A stretch of DNA of 64,000 nt from Proteiniclasticum ruminis (lineage in GTDB: Bacteria > Bacillota > Clostridia > Clostridiales > Clostridiaceae): positions 62,001 to 126,000 of the forward strand of contig NZ_FOVK01000005.1 in NCBI RefSeq assembly GCF_900115135.1, written 5' to 3'. The position numbers and the translations under genes were made by a program. The notes under the pieces are model-generated. The model was not told the DNA's origin, did not search any database, and saw only the letters and a list, made by a program, of their open reading frames with translations. Below, in pieces: positions 15,859 through 23,694 of the stretch. How positions within the stretch are numbered: the first letter of the stretch is position 1; every line of letters begins with the position of its first letter.

Positions 15859-16791
15859 CTAGTTCAGCTCCTCAATGAATCCTACATACTGAAGATTCAA
15901 GGTCTTCTTCAGCTCACGAAGATCTGCTGCAATCTTCACTTCCTCTTCCTTGGTGAAGTTTCTGAAAGGACTTCTGGCATATCCTGCATCCACGCCTCTC
16001 ATTCTGTTCAAGGTCTTCAGCAGTGCATTGAGATTTCCATAGGAGAGCATCTTGAGGATCACTTCCACCGCTTCCTTCATCACGTCATTGGCTTTGGCGA
16101 TGTCGCCTTTCACGTAGAAGTCATAGAGAGACAAGAAAGTATCTGCCAGTACGTTGTAGGTGGAACCGATGAGTCCGTCCGCTCCAGCGAGGAGTCCGGA
16201 AATGGCCATTTCATCAGAGCCGGAGTAGATCATGAAGTCTTCTCCAAGATCTGCCTTGAGCTTTGTGATCTCGTAATGGGAGGATGCTGTGTACTTGATG
16301 CCCTTGACATTCTCAATCTTTGCCAGCTTCAGGATGGTGTCATAGCCCATGAGTCCTGCCAGTGGAATGTTGTAGACGATCATTGGAAGAGGTGTGGCTT
16401 CCGCAAGTGCTCTGTAGTACTCGATGATCTCCGCTTCTCCGAATCTATAGTAGAAAGGAGGTACAGAAGAAATGGCATCTGCGCCAGCTTCATAAGCATG
16501 TCTTGTAAGATCCACGGAAAGCTTGGTGGAGATGGCTCCTACGTGAACCATCACAGGAACCTTTCCTGCCACTTCGTCCACAGTGATTTCCACCGCTCTC
16601 TTTCTTTCTTCCAGATCCATGAGGAATCCCTCTCCAGTGGATCCAGTGATGTAGAGACCATGAACGCCGTCTGCGAGCATTCTTCTGATGAGGGCTCGTA
16701 AGCCTTCCTCATGAAGATTCTCATCTTTGTCAAAAGGTGTCAGCAGTGCGGGGATAACCCCTTTCATATCTTTCAGTTCAAACTTTGCCAT
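15859..16791 (-). CDS. nanA: N-acetylneuraminate lyase (DapA/NanA family)
   Basis: 310 residues, TIM barrel. The 2-oxoacid site GSTGEG (residues 50-55), Tyr140 in MIVYNIP and the Schiff-base Lys166 in VKGIKYTASSHYE are present. It splits N-acetylneuraminate into ManNAc and pyruvate. DapA-family members share this chemistry; the nan neighbours make NanA the best call. It follows oppF by a few bases, with no strong ribosome-binding site of its own. Confidence 0.92.
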   Translation of the reverse strand: MAKFELKDMKGVIPALLTPFDKDENLHEEGLRALIRRMLADGVHGLYITGSTGEGFLMDLEERKRAVEITVDEVAGKVPVMVHVGAISTKLSVDLTRHAYEAGADAISSVPPFYYRFGEAEIIEYYRALAEATPLPMIVYNIPLAGLMGYDTILKLAKIENVKGIKYTASSHYEITKLKADLGEDFMIYSGSDEMAISGLLAGADGLIGSTYNVLADTFLSLYDFYVKGDIAKANDVMKEAVEVILKMLSYGNLNALLKTLNRMRGVDAGYARSPFRNFTKEEEVKIAADLRELKKTLNLQYVGFIEELN

Positions 16792-16798
16792 TTTTTAT

Positions 16799-17818
16799 TC
16801 ACGCATCCTTTTTCATTTCTTGTTCCACCAGATGACAGGCCACATAATGGTCACTGCCTTCGATGACATACTTCTTCAGTTCAGGTCTTTCTTTCTTGCA
16901 CACTTCCATACAGTACTGACAACGGGGGTGGAAGCTGCATCCGGAAGGTGGATTCATTGGGCTTGGCACGTCCCCTTCCAGAATGATTCGTTTGGTTTTT
17001 CTGTCCGGCTCTGCCACGAAGATGGCGGAGAGGAGAGCTTTGGTGTAAGGATGAAGCTTGTTCTTGTAGAGCTCATCGGCGTCTGCCAGCTCCACAATCC
17101 GCCCCAGATACATCACTGCAATACGGTCACTGATGTATTCCACAACGCTCAAGTCATGGGTGATGAAGATGTAGGTGAGATCTCTCTCCTCCTTCAGCTT
17201 CTTCAAAAGATTCAGCACCTGAGCCTGGATGGAAACGTCCAGTGCGCTCACCGCTTCATCGCAGACGATGATTTCCGGATTCACAGAAAGGGCTCTGGCG
17301 ATGCCTATTCTCTGTCTTTGTCCACCAGAGAACTCATGAGGGTACCGGTCCATGTACTCTGCTCTCATATTGACAGACTCCAGCAGGTCTCCAATGATCT
17401 TTCTTCTGTCCTCTTTCTTCTCCACACCAAATTTTTTCAGAGGATCTGAAAGGCTCTGGAAGATGGTGAAGGAAGGATTGAGAGAAGAATGGGGATCCTG
17501 GAAGACAATCTGCATTCTCTTTCTGGCTAGATCCATCTCCTTTTTGGGGAGAGTTCTTAAGTTCTTGTAATTTCCGTCGAAGTTGTAGTTCATCTCTCCA
17601 CCGGTGGCTGGAATCAGCTGCAGGATGGATTTTCCAAGGGTGGTCTTTCCGCATCCGGATTCACCTACAAGCCCCAGAGTCTCCCCTTTATAAATCTCAA
17701 TGCTGATATCATCCACGGCCTTGACGTGACCGACGGTTTTCTTCATGATTCCCTTTTTCACTGGGAAATAGGTTTTGACATTTTTTAAGTCCAAGAGGAC
17801 TTCTTTCTTATTTTCCAT
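16799..17818 (-). CDS. oppF: Opp/Dpp-family ABC transporter ATP-binding protein 2
   Basis: 339 residues. Walker [11 protein letters not shown], signature [15 protein letters not shown], Walker [14 protein letters not shown] and switch histidine [10 protein letters not shown]. The C-terminal oligopeptide-transporter extension contains [21 protein letters not shown], the cysteine cluster that binds an Fe-S cluster in this group. It overlaps oppD by 11 bases. The probable substrate is sialic acid, by operon context. Confidence 0.92.
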   Translation of the reverse strand: MENKKEVLLDLKNVKTYFPVKKGIMKKTVGHVKAVDDISIEIYKGETLGLVGESGCGKTTLGKSILQLIPATGGEMNYNFDGNYKNLRTLPKKEMDLARKRMQIVFQDPHSSLNPSFTIFQSLSDPLKKFGVEKKEDRRKIIGDLLESVNMRAEYMDRYPHEFSGGQRQRIGIARALSVNPEIIVCDEAVSALDVSIQAQVLNLLKKLKEERDLTYIFITHDLSVVEYISDRIAVMYLGRIVELADADELYKNKLHPYTKALLSAIFVAEPDRKTKRIILEGDVPSPMNPPSGCSFHPRCQYCMEVCKKERPELKKYVIEGSDHYVACHLVEQEMKKDA

Positions 17819-18815
17819 CTTCTAGCACCTCTTTCCAATGCCAGCAGCGCACCATATGCTCTCCCTGGACGATTTCTTCCGGTGGCATCTCTTCACATTT
17901 TTCGCTTCTGTAGTTGCAACGGTCTTTGAACTGGCAGCCTACAGGTCTCTGGTAAGGGTCCGGTGTGGATCCTTTGATGGGCTCCAGATTCTGGTTCCTT
18001 CCCTTTCCAAGGATGGGAATGGATTCGAGGAGCGCCTTGGTGTAAGGATGACAGGGATTCTTCAGCACTTCTTTGGTGCCTCCGCTCTCCACCATGTTCC
18101 CCATATACATCACCGCCATGTCGTCAGACACTTCGTTCACAACGCCCATGTCATGGGTGATGAGAAGGATGGCTGTATTAAACTCCTCTTTCAGCTTCAT
18201 CATGAGCTCAAAGATCTGGGCCTGGATGGTCACATCCAGTGCTGTGGTTGGCTCATCGGCGATGAGCACTTTTGGGTTGCAGCTCATGGCCATGGCGATC
18301 ATGGCTCTTTGGCGCATACCGCCGGAGAACTGGTGAGGATATTCATTGACTCTTTGTTCCGGGTTTGGAATACCCATGAGGCTTAGAAGCTCCACCGCTC
18401 TTTTATGAGCCTGTTTCTTGTTCATCTTCATATGGTTCTGAAGATTCTCCCGGATCTGGAAGCCTATGGTGTACACAGGATTCAGTGCCGTCATAGGATC
18501 TTGGAAGATCATGGCAATGTCTCCACCCCGGAGCTTTCTCATGTCTTTCCCGTTTTTCTTCAGTTTGTCGATGCGGACTTCTCCTTGTTCTCCGAAGTAG
18601 GTGATTTCCCCTTCTTCAATCCTTGAGAGGTCTGGGAGCAGCTGCATGATGGAAGAAGCGGTGACGCTTTTCCCGCATCCGGATTCTCCCACTATGCTTA
18701 AGGTTTTCCCCTTCTTTACTTCAAAAGAAACACCATTGATGGCTTTATTGCAGCGTTCATTGGTATAAAAGAAGGTCTTCAGATCTTTTACGCGTAATAC
18801 AACATCATTTTCCAT
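17808..18815 (-). CDS. oppD: Opp/Dpp-family ABC transporter ATP-binding protein 1
   Basis: 335 residues. Walker A GESGCGKSVTA, signature FSGGMRQRAMIAMAM, Walker B VLIADEPTTALD, and the C-terminal cysteine cluster GCQFKDRCNYRSEKCEEMPPE. Pairs with OppF to energise the importer. AGGAGGGA precedes the ATG. Confidence 0.92.
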   Translation of the reverse strand: MENDVVLRVKDLKTFFYTNERCNKAINGVSFEVKKGKTLSIVGESGCGKSVTASSIMQLLPDLSRIEEGEITYFGEQGEVRIDKLKKNGKDMRKLRGGDIAMIFQDPMTALNPVYTIGFQIRENLQNHMKMNKKQAHKRAVELLSLMGIPNPEQRVNEYPHQFSGGMRQRAMIAMAMSCNPKVLIADEPTTALDVTIQAQIFELMMKLKEEFNTAILLITHDMGVVNEVSDDMAVMYMGNMVESGGTKEVLKNPCHPYTKALLESIPILGKGRNQNLEPIKGSTPDPYQRPVGCQFKDRCNYRSEKCEEMPPEEIVQGEHMVRCWHWKEVLEDGK

Positions 18816-18829
18816 GTAAGTCCCTCCTT

Positions 18830-19744
18830 TTATCCTTGCTGTGTTGGGTCAGTGGAATCTCTAAGGCCATCGCCCACAAAGTTCACGGCCATAACAAACA
18901 GTGAAATGACAATACCCACTGGGAGCCAGATCCACCAGTTGTTGAGAAGCACTGCCTGATCCTGGGCGGCATTTAAGATATTTCCCCAGGTGGCGATTTC
19001 CAGTGGAACACCCAGGCCAAGGAAGCTTAAGGATGCTTCTTCCAGAATAAACATGGCTGTGGACAGCGTGATGTTTACAAGGATGGGTCCTATGGCATTG
19101 GGGAGCATATGCTTGTAGCATACAATAAAGTCATTGAGTCCAAAGGCTCTTAAAGCCTGTACATACTCTTCTTCCCGGATGGAGAGCATCTTGGCTCTTG
19201 TCATACGGTACACACTTCCCCACCCTGTGGCGATGAAGATGATGAGGAGGTTTCGAAGGCTCTGTCCTAGGATGGTCACGAGGAGAAGCACCAGGACGAT
19301 CTGTGGGAAGGACATGAAGATTTCAGAGATTCTTAGAATGATCTTATCAATCTTTCCGCCTTTATAGCCTGCATAGGCGCCCAGAAGAACGCCGATGGTG
19401 GCGGCGCCAAGGGCGCTGCCAAGACCCACCAGGATGGAGATTCTTCCGCCATAAAGGAGTCTGGAAAAGATGTCTCTGCCAATCTTATCGGTGCCCAGAA
19501 TGTGCTCTTTTGATGGTGCCTGAAGCACCGCACTCATGTTCACCTGCAGCGGATCATACTTCGTCAGAAGAGGTGCCAGCACAGAGGCCAGAAGGATCAG
19601 TGAAAATACACCGATGCCTGCGATGGCCAGTTTATTTTTCAGGAGCTTACGAAGAGAGCGGTTCATGGACTTCTTGCCATTTAACCCCTGTTCTTCCCTC
19701 TCCCGGATTCTATCAAATTTACGGTCTAATCTTTTACTTCTCAT
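18830..19744 (-). CDS. oppC: Opp/Dpp-family ABC transporter permease 2
   Basis: 304 residues. A charged cytoplasmic N-terminus of about 40 residues, then the OppC_N segment (NKLAIAGIGVFSLILLASVLAPLLTKYDPLQVN) and six predicted spans; the EAA loop is EEYVQALRAFGLNDFIVCYKHMLPNAIGPILV. LGTDKIGRDIFSRLLYGGRISI is typical of the DppC/NikC group. Nine bases from oppB. Confidence 0.92.
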   Translation of the reverse strand: MRSKRLDRKFDRIREREEQGLNGKKSMNRSLRKLLKNKLAIAGIGVFSLILLASVLAPLLTKYDPLQVNMSAVLQAPSKEHILGTDKIGRDIFSRLLYGGRISILVGLGSALGAATIGVLLGAYAGYKGGKIDKIILRISEIFMSFPQIVLVLLLVTILGQSLRNLLIIFIATGWGSVYRMTRAKMLSIREEEYVQALRAFGLNDFIVCYKHMLPNAIGPILVNITLSTAMFILEEASLSFLGLGVPLEIATWGNILNAAQDQAVLLNNWWIWLPVGIVISLFVMAVNFVGDGLRDSTDPTQQG

Positions 19745-19752
19745 TCTTTCAC

Positions 19753-20706
19753 CTACTCCAGCTTTACTCTTGGGTCCAAGGCCGCGGTGAGAAGATCCAC
19801 CACAAAGCTCGAAACCAGTACCGCGATGACGCTAAAGAGCGCGATCATCATAACCAGCGGATAGTTCTGTCCACGTACCGCAGTGACAAAAGTGCTGCCA
19901 ATGCCCTGTCTTTGGAAAATACTCTCGATGACCACAGATCCGCCGATGAGCATCGGAAGTCTAAAACCGATGAGGACCACCACAGGGGTCAGGGCTACTC
20001 TAAATCCATGGACAAGGTTCACCCGCCACTCTGGAAGACCTTTGCTTCTGGCGGTTTTGATGTAGTCTTTGTTCATAGCGTCCAGCATACTGCTTCTTGC
20101 ATATCTCATGACACCTGCGGTCAGCGTGATGCCAAGGACCAGGGCTGGAAGAATCAGCACTTTGAACTCCTCCTGGAAAGAAGTCTGGTGCGGAAGAAGC
20201 CTGATGGGGAAAATCTTCCACTTGAGGACAAAGAGAAGGATACAGACGAGGCCAAAGAAAAACTGAGGAATGGAGACGCCCACCATACCGGCTACGGTAA
20301 GGATATTATCTGCCATAGTTCCTTTCTTTAGTGCACTGACAAGTCCCAATATGCTACCAAGGACAGTGGAGATGAGAAGTGCTGCAATGGATAGTTCCAG
20401 GGTTGCGGAAAGGTTTCTCATGACGATCTCTGAGATTTTCACCCCGGAGGAGACGCTGTACCCAAAGTTTCCTTGGCCCATCTCACCCAGCCACCTGAAA
20501 TAGCGGACAAGAAATGGATCATTGAGGCCAAAGGAATCACGAAGGGCTTCCAGCTGCTCAGCACTGACGTTGGCCATGGCATCGGGTGGAATAAGATGAG
20601 AGACAGCATCTCCCGGGGTCAGTTCCAGCCCTAGATAGATCAGAAACGTAATGATCAGAACCATGGGGATAAGAGACAAGATTCTTCGGATGATATATGA
20701 GAACAT
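19753..20706 (-). CDS. oppB: Opp/Dpp-family ABC transporter permease 1
   Basis: 317 residues with the OppB N-terminus MFSYIIRRILSLIPMVLIITFLIYLGLELTPGD and six predicted spans; the EAA loop KDYIKTARSKGLPEWRVNLVHGFRVALTPVV is standard. GAAAGGAG precedes the ATG. It is separated from oppA by a 12-bp hairpin. Confidence 0.92.
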   Translation of the reverse strand: MFSYIIRRILSLIPMVLIITFLIYLGLELTPGDAVSHLIPPDAMANVSAEQLEALRDSFGLNDPFLVRYFRWLGEMGQGNFGYSVSSGVKISEIVMRNLSATLELSIAALLISTVLGSILGLVSALKKGTMADNILTVAGMVGVSIPQFFFGLVCILLFVLKWKIFPIRLLPHQTSFQEEFKVLILPALVLGITLTAGVMRYARSSMLDAMNKDYIKTARSKGLPEWRVNLVHGFRVALTPVVVLIGFRLPMLIGGSVVIESIFQRQGIGSTFVTAVRGQNYPLVMMIALFSVIAVLVSSFVVDLLTAALDPRVKLE

Positions 20707-20727
20707 TTTTTCTCCTTTCGTAAGAAA

Positions 20728-20753
20728 TATAGCTGTGGGTTCCCACAGCTATA
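20728..20753 (-). terminator. Intercistronic hairpin between oppA and oppB
   Basis: Perfect 12-bp arms TATAGCTGTGGG / CCCACAGCTATA. The following ATATTTCTT is a weak T-tract, so it looks like a partial terminator or 3'-end stabiliser that leaves more oppA message than oppBCDF. Confidence 0.7.
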
Positions 20754-20768
20754 CTCTTTCTTCGTTTC

Positions 20769-22454
20769 TTACTCTGCTGCGAGCTTCCAGTTCTGGATTC
20801 CCCAATTGTAGTTGAACTGTGGGTTGCCGTACTTAGGTGCTCCTTCTAGAATTTTATCGCTTTCTACAACGAATACTGGCTGATAGTACAGGGCATAGGT
20901 AAACAGGGTTTCATTTTCATACTTCTGAAGTTCCTGGAATGCCTTGGTCTTTTCTGCGTTGTCGAAAGTGGAGTTTGTTGCGTTGATGAGCTCGTCCAGC
21001 TTCGCATCACTTGGTGTGTGGGAGTTGGAGGAGGATCCTGTGAGGTATCTGTTGTAGTATTCATGAAGAGACAGTGCTGCAACAGCTGCATATGCCATAT
21101 CCCATTCCACGGCGCTTGGTCCGTTTACTGGATCAGCTGGTGGTGTCCAAAGAAGGGTATTCAGGTCTCCCTCAAGAAGTCTGAATTCCATCTTGATGCC
21201 TACTTCTTTCAGGTAGGACTGGATGGCTGCCATGAAGTCAACGGTCTGCTGGTCGGTGTAGTAGTACACAACGTCCAGTACTTCATTTTCATCCCAGTTT
21301 GCTTCCGCCAGGAGTTCCTTGGCTTTTTCTGGGTTGTATTTGTAATCATTGAGGCCTTCTGCTTTACCAGCTTCATTTGGTGTCAGGCTGTTTGCAGGGA
21401 TGGCTGCTCCCTTGAAGAGGTTGGTTGCGATGGAGTCCATATCGATGGCATAAGCGATGGCCTGACGTACTCTTACGTCTGCCAGAGGAGATACTTTTCC
21501 GTCAGCTCCCTTAAACTTGTTCATGTAGAAGAGTCTGGTGTAACGGATGTCTACCTGTGTGACATTCAGTCCGTCCACATTCTTCAAGGACTCTGCAAAT
21601 TCCACGTTCTTGGTGTATGCATAGTCCACCATGCCTGCCTGTGCGTTGGTCACAAGGTTTGGATCGGAATCCCCAGGGCTTGGTGTCAGATAAATGCTGT
21701 AGTTTGCTACGCCGTCATGGTACTTGTCGAAAGCCTTCAGAGTGGTGTACTCGTTGAGCTTCACTTCATCCACCATGAATGGTCCGGAACCTACTGGACT
21801 CTGCCAGAACTTGGACTGCTGGAATGCCAGTGGATCTTCGCCTTCAAAATGCTTCTTAGGCAGTGGTGCAAACTGTGTGAAAGCTAGCAGCGCGTCTGGT
21901 GCTGTCTTTGCAAATGTGATTTCAATCTTCTGTCCGTCGACCTTGATGCCGGAGATTTCTTCTGCTTCTCCGTTCACAAAAGCATCTGCGCCTTCAATGG
22001 ACTTGAAGGTAGTGGCAAACACACCATTAAGACCTGTGATCTTCAGTGCGTATTCGATGGACCACTTTACGTCGTCTGCAGTGATCTTCTCACCGTCATG
22101 CCAGTAAATTTCATCCTTCAGTGTCATGGTCAGGAGTGAACCGTCTTCAGTGATGCTGTATTCTTTTGCCAGCTGTCCTTCTACTGGGTTCAGGTTCTCA
22201 TCGGCCACCAGCAGTCTGTCAAAGAGCACCTTCTGGTGAAGGAATACACCTGGATTCAGCCAAGGATGTTCGAAGAACTCCACTGGGCCTCCGTTGGAAT
22301 ACATTACACCGCCTTCTGCTGGTGTCTCCCCTGGTGTTTCTGTACCAGGTGTTTCTGTGCCTGGAGTCTCCGGTGTTTCTTCTTTGCCGGAACATCCTGC
22401 AAGAACACCCAGAGTGAGCAGCGATGCAAGAACTAAACTAAGTACTTTTTTCAT
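20769..22454 (-). CDS. oppA: Opp/Sat-type solute-binding lipoprotein
   Basis: 561 residues from the ATG at 22454 (GAGGGGG, 6-base spacing); an upstream in-frame ATG at 22523 lies over the operator and is rejected. Lipoprotein signal MKKVLSLVLASLLTLGVLAGC with Cys21. A Pro/Thr/Glu-rich linker of TPGTE repeats (DNA about 22320-22380) is followed by an SBP_bac_5 domain (SITEDGSLLTMTLKDEIYWHDGEKITADDVKW; VRQAIAYAIDMDSI). The family usually binds peptides, but Haemophilus ducreyi SatABCD is an Opp-type sialic acid importer (known), and this gene heads a nan operon. I infer sialic acid or a derivative as ligand. Confidence 0.88.
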   Translation of the reverse strand: MKKVLSLVLASLLTLGVLAGCSGKEETPETPGTETPGTETPGETPAEGGVMYSNGGPVEFFEHPWLNPGVFLHQKVLFDRLLVADENLNPVEGQLAKEYSITEDGSLLTMTLKDEIYWHDGEKITADDVKWSIEYALKITGLNGVFATTFKSIEGADAFVNGEAEEISGIKVDGQKIEITFAKTAPDALLAFTQFAPLPKKHFEGEDPLAFQQSKFWQSPVGSGPFMVDEVKLNEYTTLKAFDKYHDGVANYSIYLTPSPGDSDPNLVTNAQAGMVDYAYTKNVEFAESLKNVDGLNVTQVDIRYTRLFYMNKFKGADGKVSPLADVRVRQAIAYAIDMDSIATNLFKGAAIPANSLTPNEAGKAEGLNDYKYNPEKAKELLAEANWDENEVLDVVYYYTDQQTVDFMAAIQSYLKEVGIKMEFRLLEGDLNTLLWTPPADPVNGPSAVEWDMAYAAVAALSLHEYYNRYLTGSSSNSHTPSDAKLDELINATNSTFDNAEKTKAFQELQKYENETLFTYALYYQPVFVVESDKILEGAPKYGNPQFNYNWGIQNWKLAAE

Positions 22455-22485
22455 TTTCTTCCCCCTCAAATTTTTTCTGTGATGT

Positions 22486-22510
22486 AGTGTAATCTGTAAA
22501 CTATTACACT
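22486..22510. promoter_or_regulatory. Operator-like inverted repeat at the nan operon start site
   Basis: AGTGTAAT-N9-ATTACACT, perfect 8-bp arms, directly downstream of the predicted -10 box and so at the transcription start. A repressor bound here would block the whole operon. Confidence 0.55.
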
Positions 22511-22513
22511 CAC

Positions 22514-22542
22514 ACATTAACACATGGGTTTTACGGTTTCAA
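22514..22542 (-). promoter_or_regulatory. Predicted promoter of the opp-nan operon
   Basis: Minus strand TTGAAA (22542-22537), 17 bases, TAATGT (22519-22514). The leader to the oppA ATG is about 50 bases. Confidence 0.6.
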
Positions 22543-22551
22543 TAGAAAAAC

Positions 22552-22592
22552 GAAAATTTTTCCAAAATAATTTTATTTATGAAAATTTTTTC
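22552..22592. promoter_or_regulatory. Twin GAAAA-TTTTTC palindromes upstream of the nan promoter
   Basis: GAAAATTTTTCC (22552-22563) and GAAAATTTTTTC (22581-22592) are near-identical palindromic 12-mers, 29 bases centre to centre, just upstream of the -35 box. RpiR regulators often bind such AT palindromes; the regulator encoded at 10467-11327 is a candidate. Confidence 0.45.
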
Positions 22593-22675
22593 TAAAAATG
22601 TACATTTTTTGCAATTTATTCACTGTTTGCTAATACTTTCTCACTGGTTGGAAAATGAAAACATCTTCATATTGG

Positions 22676-22717
22676 CAAAAAAAGTGGAAGTGAAAAGCAC
22701 TTCTTCTCACTTCCACA
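22676..22717 (-). terminator. Terminator after the FAH-family gene
   Basis: Minus strand GTGGAAGTGA / TCACTTCCAC, 10-bp perfect stem, then TTTTTTT. It separates the two-gene FAH-Gfo unit from the nan operon. Confidence 0.9.
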
Positions 22718-22742
22718 GGGACTGTTAGTTCTATTTTTAGCG

Positions 22743-23633
22743 TTATCTTACTTTGTTTCTTAAGATGCCAATGCCTGAAATACTGCACTCCACCAGGTCT
22801 CCGCTCTTTAGAAACTTTGGCGGGGTAAACCCCATACCTACACCGCTGGGCGTACCAGTGGCGATGATGTCCCCTGGCTCCAGGGTGATGCCTCTGGAAA
22901 AATCAGAGATCAGTTTATCCACATCGTGTATAAATAACCGAGTGCTGCTTTTTTGGCGAAGCTCTCCATTGACCCGGGTTTCCACAGTGAAGTCCGGTGG
23001 ATACGCTGCATCTTCTGCGAAAAGAACGTAGGGTCCCAGGATGCTGTGGGTATCCAGGCTCTTTCCTTTGTACCACTGGATGTGGCTTTTCTGAAGGGTT
23101 CTGGAGGAGACGTCATTGAATACCGTATAGCCGAAGATGTGCTCTTTCACTTTCTCCTTGGGGATGTCCCGTCCTTCCTTTCCGATGAGCACAGCCAGTT
23201 CCACCTCATAATCCAAAGCCTCATCCAAGGAGAAGAATCCTTCTATGGGCTCCTCTGTGCCCAGGATGCGCACTGCTCTTTTGGAAAAATACACCGGCTC
23301 TTTGGGTCCATCCAGCTTCGGATCTTTCAGACCCAGGGTGCTTTCTTTCAGGTGGGCTTCATAATTGACGCCCACACAGATGATGTCGTGTCTGGGGCGC
23401 TCTATGGGCGAAAGAATTCTTACCTTTGTTACGGGGGTTCCCTGGGTCTTATCTTTCTCCATGGCCCTTCTGATGAGATTCAGATCTTCTGTCGTATATC
23501 TTTCGATAAAATCCACCAGGTCCTGAAATCCTCGCATCGGAAGAAGCTCCTCAAGACTTATGATATGGCTCTCTTCTTTATGGAGAACACCCAATCGTTT
23601 TTCCCCATCCTTTTCATACCAGACAAATTTCAT
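22743..23633 (-). CDS. Fumarylacetoacetate hydrolase-family protein (acylpyruvate/diketo-acid hydrolase type)
   Basis: 296 residues from the ATG at 23633 (AAAGGAG, 7-base spacing); an in-frame GTG at 23651 would overlap that site. FAH-fold core: DIICVGVNYEAHLKES, metal ligands Glu143 and Glu145 in DYEVELAVLIGKEG and Asp174 in VFNDVSSR, Lys191 in WYKGKSLD, and TGTPSGVGMGFTPPKFLKSGD. The family hydrolyses C-C bonds in 2,4-diketo acids or decarboxylates/isomerises related acids. It is co-transcribed with a Gfo/Idh/MocA dehydrogenase (61 bases upstream) next to the nan operon, suggesting a 2,4-diketo sugar acid substrate (inference). Confidence 0.88.
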   Translation of the reverse strand: MKFVWYEKDGEKRLGVLHKEESHIISLEELLPMRGFQDLVDFIERYTTEDLNLIRRAMEKDKTQGTPVTKVRILSPIERPRHDIICVGVNYEAHLKESTLGLKDPKLDGPKEPVYFSKRAVRILGTEEPIEGFFSLDEALDYEVELAVLIGKEGRDIPKEKVKEHIFGYTVFNDVSSRTLQKSHIQWYKGKSLDTHSILGPYVLFAEDAAYPPDFTVETRVNGELRQKSSTRLFIHDVDKLISDFSRGITLEPGDIIATGTPSGVGMGFTPPKFLKSGDLVECSISGIGILRNKVR

Positions 23634-23694
23634 ACTAAAGCTCCTTTCCACTCACATCAAAAACAGATCTTCTCTTACGTTCCATTTTGATTTT

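Noticed and set aside
19510-20331. 273-codon plus-strand frame opposite oppB and oppC
   Set aside because: Shadow of two permease genes; extremely hydrophilic, no start signals.
21018-21887. 289-codon plus-strand frame opposite oppA
   Set aside because: Shadow of the lipoprotein gene; no ribosome-binding site or domain.
22320-22380. Short tandem repeats as a CRISPR or mobile element
   Set aside because: They encode the TPGTE linker of the OppA-like lipoprotein, a common low-complexity spacer.
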